DNA from: Myxococcaceae bacterium
Lineage (GTDB): Bacteria; Myxococcota; Myxococcia; Myxococcales; UBA5297
NCBI GenBank assembly: GCA_017500825.1
Contig: JAFVYB010000085.1
Location: 1 to 46,899, forward strand
Direction: 5' to 3'
DNA: 46,899 nucleotides
Within the stretch, counting starts at the first letter, position 1. Each line of letters opens with the position of its first letter. This document shows, one piece after another, positions 44,430 to 46,899 of the stretch. The notes below the pieces were generated by a model. That model had not been told where the DNA came from. It saw only the letters and a program-made list of their open reading frames with translations, and made no database searches. Position numbers and translations under genes: made by a program.

Positions 44430-46091
44430 GTGATCTCCGCGAATGACGAGAAGGCGCCCATCCTTGGGATCGATCTTGGGACAACCAACATTTGTGTCGC
44501 CCATATGCGTGGCCGCACGCCCAAGCTCATCCCCCTCGATCATGGCAAGACAACGCTGCCGTCCGTGATCGGCCTGTCGCCGCAGGGCAAATGGCTGCTC
44601 GGCGCGGCGGCCAAGGATCAGATTGTCCTCAACCCCCGCAACACGATTTATGGCGCCAAGCGGCTCATCGGGCGCCAGTCCAACTCACTCGCCGTCGAGG
44701 AGCTGCGTCGCTACTACCCCTACGAGATTGTCGAGGGCGAACAGGGCGAGGCAGCCGTCCTTCTGGAAGGAGAGGTTCACTCGCTGACCGACCTGTCGGC
44801 GCGCATTCTCGCGCACGTCAAGACGTTGGCCGAGGACGCTCTGAACACGAGCGTGACGGACGCCATCATCAGCGTGCCCGCCTACTACAATGACAACCAG
44901 CGCCACGCAGTGAAGGAGGCTGGGCGGCGCGCGGGATTCAATGTTCGGCGCATCGTCAACGAGCCGACCGCTGCGGCGCTCGCCTTTGGATTCAACCGCG
45001 ACTTCGACAAGAAGATCCTCGTCTACGACCTGGGCGGCGGCACCTTCGACGTGAGCGTGATGCAGCTGTCGAACAACGTCTTTGAAGTCATCGCCACGGG
45101 AGGCGACTCATTCCTGGGCGGCGTCGACCTCGACAACCGCATCATCGACTTCATCCTCGAAGAGCTCCGGCGGCTTCATCAGATCGATCTCAGCGGCGAT
45201 CCGGCGCTCATGCAGCGCGTCAAGGCGGCGGCCGAGACGGCGAAGTGCGACCTCTCCTTCATTCCCACCGTGGTCATCGACCTGCCCTATCTCACCACTC
45301 AGGGTGGCAGGCAGCTGGATGTCCGGTTGCAGCTCACGCGCGAGGAGCTCAACGCGCGGACAGGTGATCTCATCGAGCGGACGTTCGACATCTGCCGGCG
45401 TGTTCTCGAAGAGAAAAACCTCACGGTCGCGGACATCGACGACGTGTTGCTCGTCGGTGGCCAGAGCCGAATGCCGCTCATCCACCAGAAGATCGAAGCC
45501 ATCTTTGGCAAGCCGCCGCGCAAGGGCGTCCATCCAGACGAATGTGTCTCGGTCGGCGCGACCCTCCTGGGCGAAGCGCTGGGCAGCAACGGTGCCGTCA
45601 CGCTCATCGACGTGCTCTCGATGCCCATCGGCATCGCCCTCTCCAACGGCAGCTTTCGCAAGATCCTCGACAAAAACAGCACTGTGCCATCGAGCATGAG
45701 CTTCCGGCTGCCCGCGCCCAAGTCGACCGACACGCGCTTCCTCTCGCTCGACATCTTCCAGGGCGACCAGCCGATGGTGGTGAACAACGAATACCTCGGC
45801 ACGCTGCGCGTCCCCGCTGTCCACGCCGGGCGCAAGATTGAGTTCAGGCTCGACACCGAGGCGCTGCTCAAGGTCGTCCTCGACCTGCCCGAGGGCCCCA
45901 TGCAGATCGAGCTGACGACCTGCGACACGCCGCTCATCCTGCGCCAGGCCCTCGTCGCGGAAAAGGAACGACGCCACGCGGAAGAGGTCCTCGCTTCCTC
46001 GCGCGCGCGTAAGACGGACGAGCGGCCGACGCTTCTCGACTCGCTCAAGCGCATCCTCGGGGGGGGGGGGATAACAAGTGACCGCTCTTAA
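44430..46091 (+). CDS. Short Hsp70 family protein lacking the full C-terminal lid
   Basis: 553 residues. Complete actin-like ATPase domain: [73 protein letters not shown] beta substrate-binding domain (about 385-500, NSTVPSSMSFRLP, SLDIFQGDQPMVVNNEYLGTLRV) follows. It then ends after a short charged helix, so the alpha-helical lid of DnaK (638 aa) is missing. The last residues GGGG come from a G12 tract (46059-46070). The start GTG 44430 has no obvious ribosome site. It overlaps the SCP2-like gene by 14 nt, so the three genes 44430-46814 form one unit. Confidence 0.85.
   Translation: MISANDEKAPILGIDLGTTNICVAHMRGRTPKLIPLDHGKTTLPSVIGLSPQGKWLLGAAAKDQIVLNPRNTIYGAKRLIGRQSNSLAVEELRRYYPYEIVEGEQGEAAVLLEGEVHSLTDLSARILAHVKTLAEDALNTSVTDAIISVPAYYNDNQRHAVKEAGRRAGFNVRRIVNEPTAAALAFGFNRDFDKKILVYDLGGGTFDVSVMQLSNNVFEVIATGGDSFLGGVDLDNRIIDFILEELRRLHQIDLSGDPALMQRVKAAAETAKCDLSFIPTVVIDLPYLTTQGGRQLDVRLQLTREELNARTGDLIERTFDICRRVLEEKNLTVADIDDVLLVGGQSRMPLIHQKIEAIFGKPPRKGVHPDECVSVGATLLGEALGSNGAVTLIDVLSMPIGIALSNGSFRKILDKNSTVPSSMSFRLPAPKSTDTRFLSLDIFQGDQPMVVNNEYLGTLRVPAVHAGRKIEFRLDTEALLKVVLDLPEGPMQIELTTCDTPLILRQALVAEKERRHAEEVLASSRARKTDERPTLLDSLKRILGGGGITSDRS
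46059..46070 (+). repeat. G12 homopolymer at the end of the Hsp70 gene and ribosome site of the next gene
   Basis: Twelve G residues lie in frame (Gly x4) and 7 nt upstream of GTG 46078, where they can act as the Shine-Dalgarno site. A one-base gain gives Gly x4-Asp-Asn-Lys then TGA overlapping the next start as GTGA; a one-base loss gives an immediate TAA. Only the last few residues change, but the stop/start arrangement with the next gene does. Confidence 0.7.
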
Positions 46092-46527
46092 TGACGCGCC
46101 CCGCTTCCCTTCCATGGCCTGGTGCCAGGCGCTCGTCGCCGCCATTCACGCCAATCCAGAAAGCCTTGTCGCCGGCAAAGGTTGGCGCGGGACATTGGCG
46201 GTTGCCGTGCTCGCCGATGAAGCGCTCGACACGCCCTTCTTTGTCTTCTCGCGCATCGAAGACGGCCATGTGCTCGACGTGCGCGCGCTGGAAGACGAGG
46301 ACGAAATCGACGAGCTCGAACCCGACTACGTGGCCAAGGGCGCCTTTCTCACCTGGAAGCGCTTCATCCGCGGTGAGTTCGACCCCATCGAGGCCCTGCT
46401 CCAGCGCAAGATCCACTTCGAGGGCGATCTGCAGCCCATCGCCGAGCGCGCCCAGTTCAAGCGCCTCTTCTGGGAGACACTGGCCAAAGTGCCGACAGCC
46501 TTTGCCGATGAGGAGAGCGCGTCATGA
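46078..46527 (+). CDS. SCP2-like (sterol carrier/lipid-binding domain) protein
   Basis: 149 residues. The second half (ELEPDYVAKGAFLTWKRFIRGEFDPIEALLQRKIHFEGDL...) has the strand-loop-helix pattern of SCP2 domains, with GDL followed by a C-terminal helix. SCP2 domains bind lipids or acyl-CoA. The protein has no signal peptide. GTG 46078 is used; the G12 tract serves as ribosome site. It overlaps Hsp70 by 14 nt and the next gene by 4 nt (ATGA). Assignment to SCP2 is by pattern only. Confidence 0.6.
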   Translation: MTALNDAPRFPSMAWCQALVAAIHANPESLVAGKGWRGTLAVAVLADEALDTPFFVFSRIEDGHVLDVRALEDEDEIDELEPDYVAKGAFLTWKRFIRGEFDPIEALLQRKIHFEGDLQPIAERAQFKRLFWETLAKVPTAFADEESAS

Positions 46528-46814
46528 ATCGTGAATCCGTGGCCGATGTGGCCGCTCGCCTCGCGCGCAATGCCTGCCGCCAGGTCCTCGCCGACGAAAC
46601 CCACGCGCGACGGGCCGCCCAGGCCGCGGTTCAACTCCAAAAGGCGCGCCGAACCATCGTTCAAAAGCAAGAGTCGCTGCTTCACGCGCTGGGGTTCGCG
46701 ACTCAGAGCGACTACCAGGCGCTCTCCCGTCAGGCCTCCCGACTCAAGCGCCGCACCCGCTACCTGAGAGACGCCTTGGAAAAGCTGGCTGCCGACCGCC
46801 TCATCCAAAAATGA
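46524..46814 (+). CDS. Small coiled-coil protein, phasin-like pattern
   Basis: 96 residues, rich in Ala, Arg, Gln and Leu, predicted to be almost wholly helical. The segment ESLLHALGFATQSDYQALSRQASRLKRRTRYLRDALEKL resembles the short coiled-coil tail of phasin-like granule proteins (L-G-x-x-T-x-x-D-x-x-x-L). No domain can be assigned with certainty. It starts in an ATGA overlap with the SCP2-like gene, so it is translationally coupled to it. Together with an SCP2-like lipid binder a lipid- or granule-related role is possible but not shown. Confidence 0.55.
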   Translation: MNRESVADVAARLARNACRQVLADETHARRAAQAAVQLQKARRTIVQKQESLLHALGFATQSDYQALSRQASRLKRRTRYLRDALEKLAADRLIQK

Positions 46815-46833
46815 AATTTTTCTAAAATAAAGA

Positions 46834-46862
46834 TTGACTTCGGCGCGATCGATCCCTAAAAG
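46834..46862 (+). promoter_or_regulatory. Promoter of the tRNA gene
   Basis: TTGACT (46834-46839), exactly 17 bp, then TAAAAG (46857-46862), followed by GCGCGCCG and T6. It is a clean member of the shared promoter type, next to an RNA gene. Confidence 0.72.
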
Positions 46863-46877
46863 GCGCGCCGTTTTTTC

Positions 46878-46899
46878 GCCCAGGTAGCTCAGTTGGTAG
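46878..46899 (+). tRNA. tRNA gene, 5' end only (possibly tRNA-Phe)
   Basis: The final 22 bases GCCCAGG-TA-GCTC-AGTTGGTAG are a typical acceptor stem, D-stem and A-box (TAGCTCAGTTGGTAG). The window ends inside the gene, so the anticodon is not seen; GCCC as 5' acceptor is compatible with tRNA-Phe among others. Confidence 0.85.

Overview
The window is about 47 kb of GC-rich bacterial chromosome carrying 36 protein genes and the first 22 bases of a tRNA at the right edge. It looks like a Gram-negative relative of the former Deltaproteobacteria, for example Bradymonadales/Myxococcota. The reasons are yajC-secD-secF, an outer-membrane barrel protein, several large Cys-rich lipoproteins, eukaryote-type Ser/Thr kinases with PEGA domains, and mannose-family PTS IIA/IIB beside rapZ. 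This placement is inference from gene content. There is no IS element, prophage or CRISPR array; the interest lies in lineage-specific surface proteins and regulatory DNA.

Layout. 1-543: gene-free leader with an array of mini-hairpins. 544-3490: mpl (peptidoglycan recycling) and a CorC/HlyC-type membrane protein. 3680-5442 (minus): rimK and rlmB with a terminator. 5701-6219: a pseudo-receiver lacking its phospho-acceptor Asp. 6446-9301: lepA-lepB. 9389-11412 (minus): rapZ, PTS IIA, PTS IIB. 11576-13667: queG and trxB. 13721-18423 (minus): yajC-secD-secF, then a divergent family-4 UDG behind a terminator. 18909-23107 (minus): two paralogous lipoproteins. 23430-24347: a chimeric Cys-rich lipoprotein. 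24472-25542 (minus): a DksA-like protein and truC. 25905-27311: guanidine-III riboswitch, guanidinium exporter (Gdx/SugE) and an RluD-type pseudouridine synthase. 27586-27900: rpoZ. 28105-32328 (minus): two Ser/Thr kinases. 32590-34590: HscA-like Hsp70. 34849-35160 (minus): YfhL-type ferredoxin. 35354-41891 (minus): 5'-nucleotidase lipoprotein, second lipoprotein and outer-membrane protein. 42482-43408 (minus): a diadenylate cyclase with an N-terminal PK_C-like domain. 43783-44145: dksA. 44430-46814: a lid-less Hsp70, an SCP2-like protein and a small coiled-coil protein, overlapping and linked through a G12 tract. 46878 onward: the start of a tRNA.

Two regulatory observations stand out. First, about a dozen start sites share one promoter form: TTGAnn, a 16-19 bp spacer, TA(A/G)nGG, then a GC-palindromic GGCGC(GC)C discriminator and usually a T-run. 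Here the -10 element lacks its usual last T. It precedes genes of quite different function (rpoZ, dksA, a tRNA, hscA, a kinase, lipoproteins, the riboswitch-controlled exporter, sec genes), so it may be the organism's housekeeping promoter form. Second, the exporter leader at 25957-25997 matches the 41-nt guanidine-III riboswitch closely and sits correctly between its promoter and the gdx/sugE start.

Much of the rest is core biology: protein export and maturation (yajC-secDF, lepB), translation and RNA modification (lepA, rlmB, truC, rluD, queG, rimK), stringent-response-type control of RNA polymerase (two DksA-family proteins, omega) and redox/Fe-S functions (trxB, ferredoxin, hscA).
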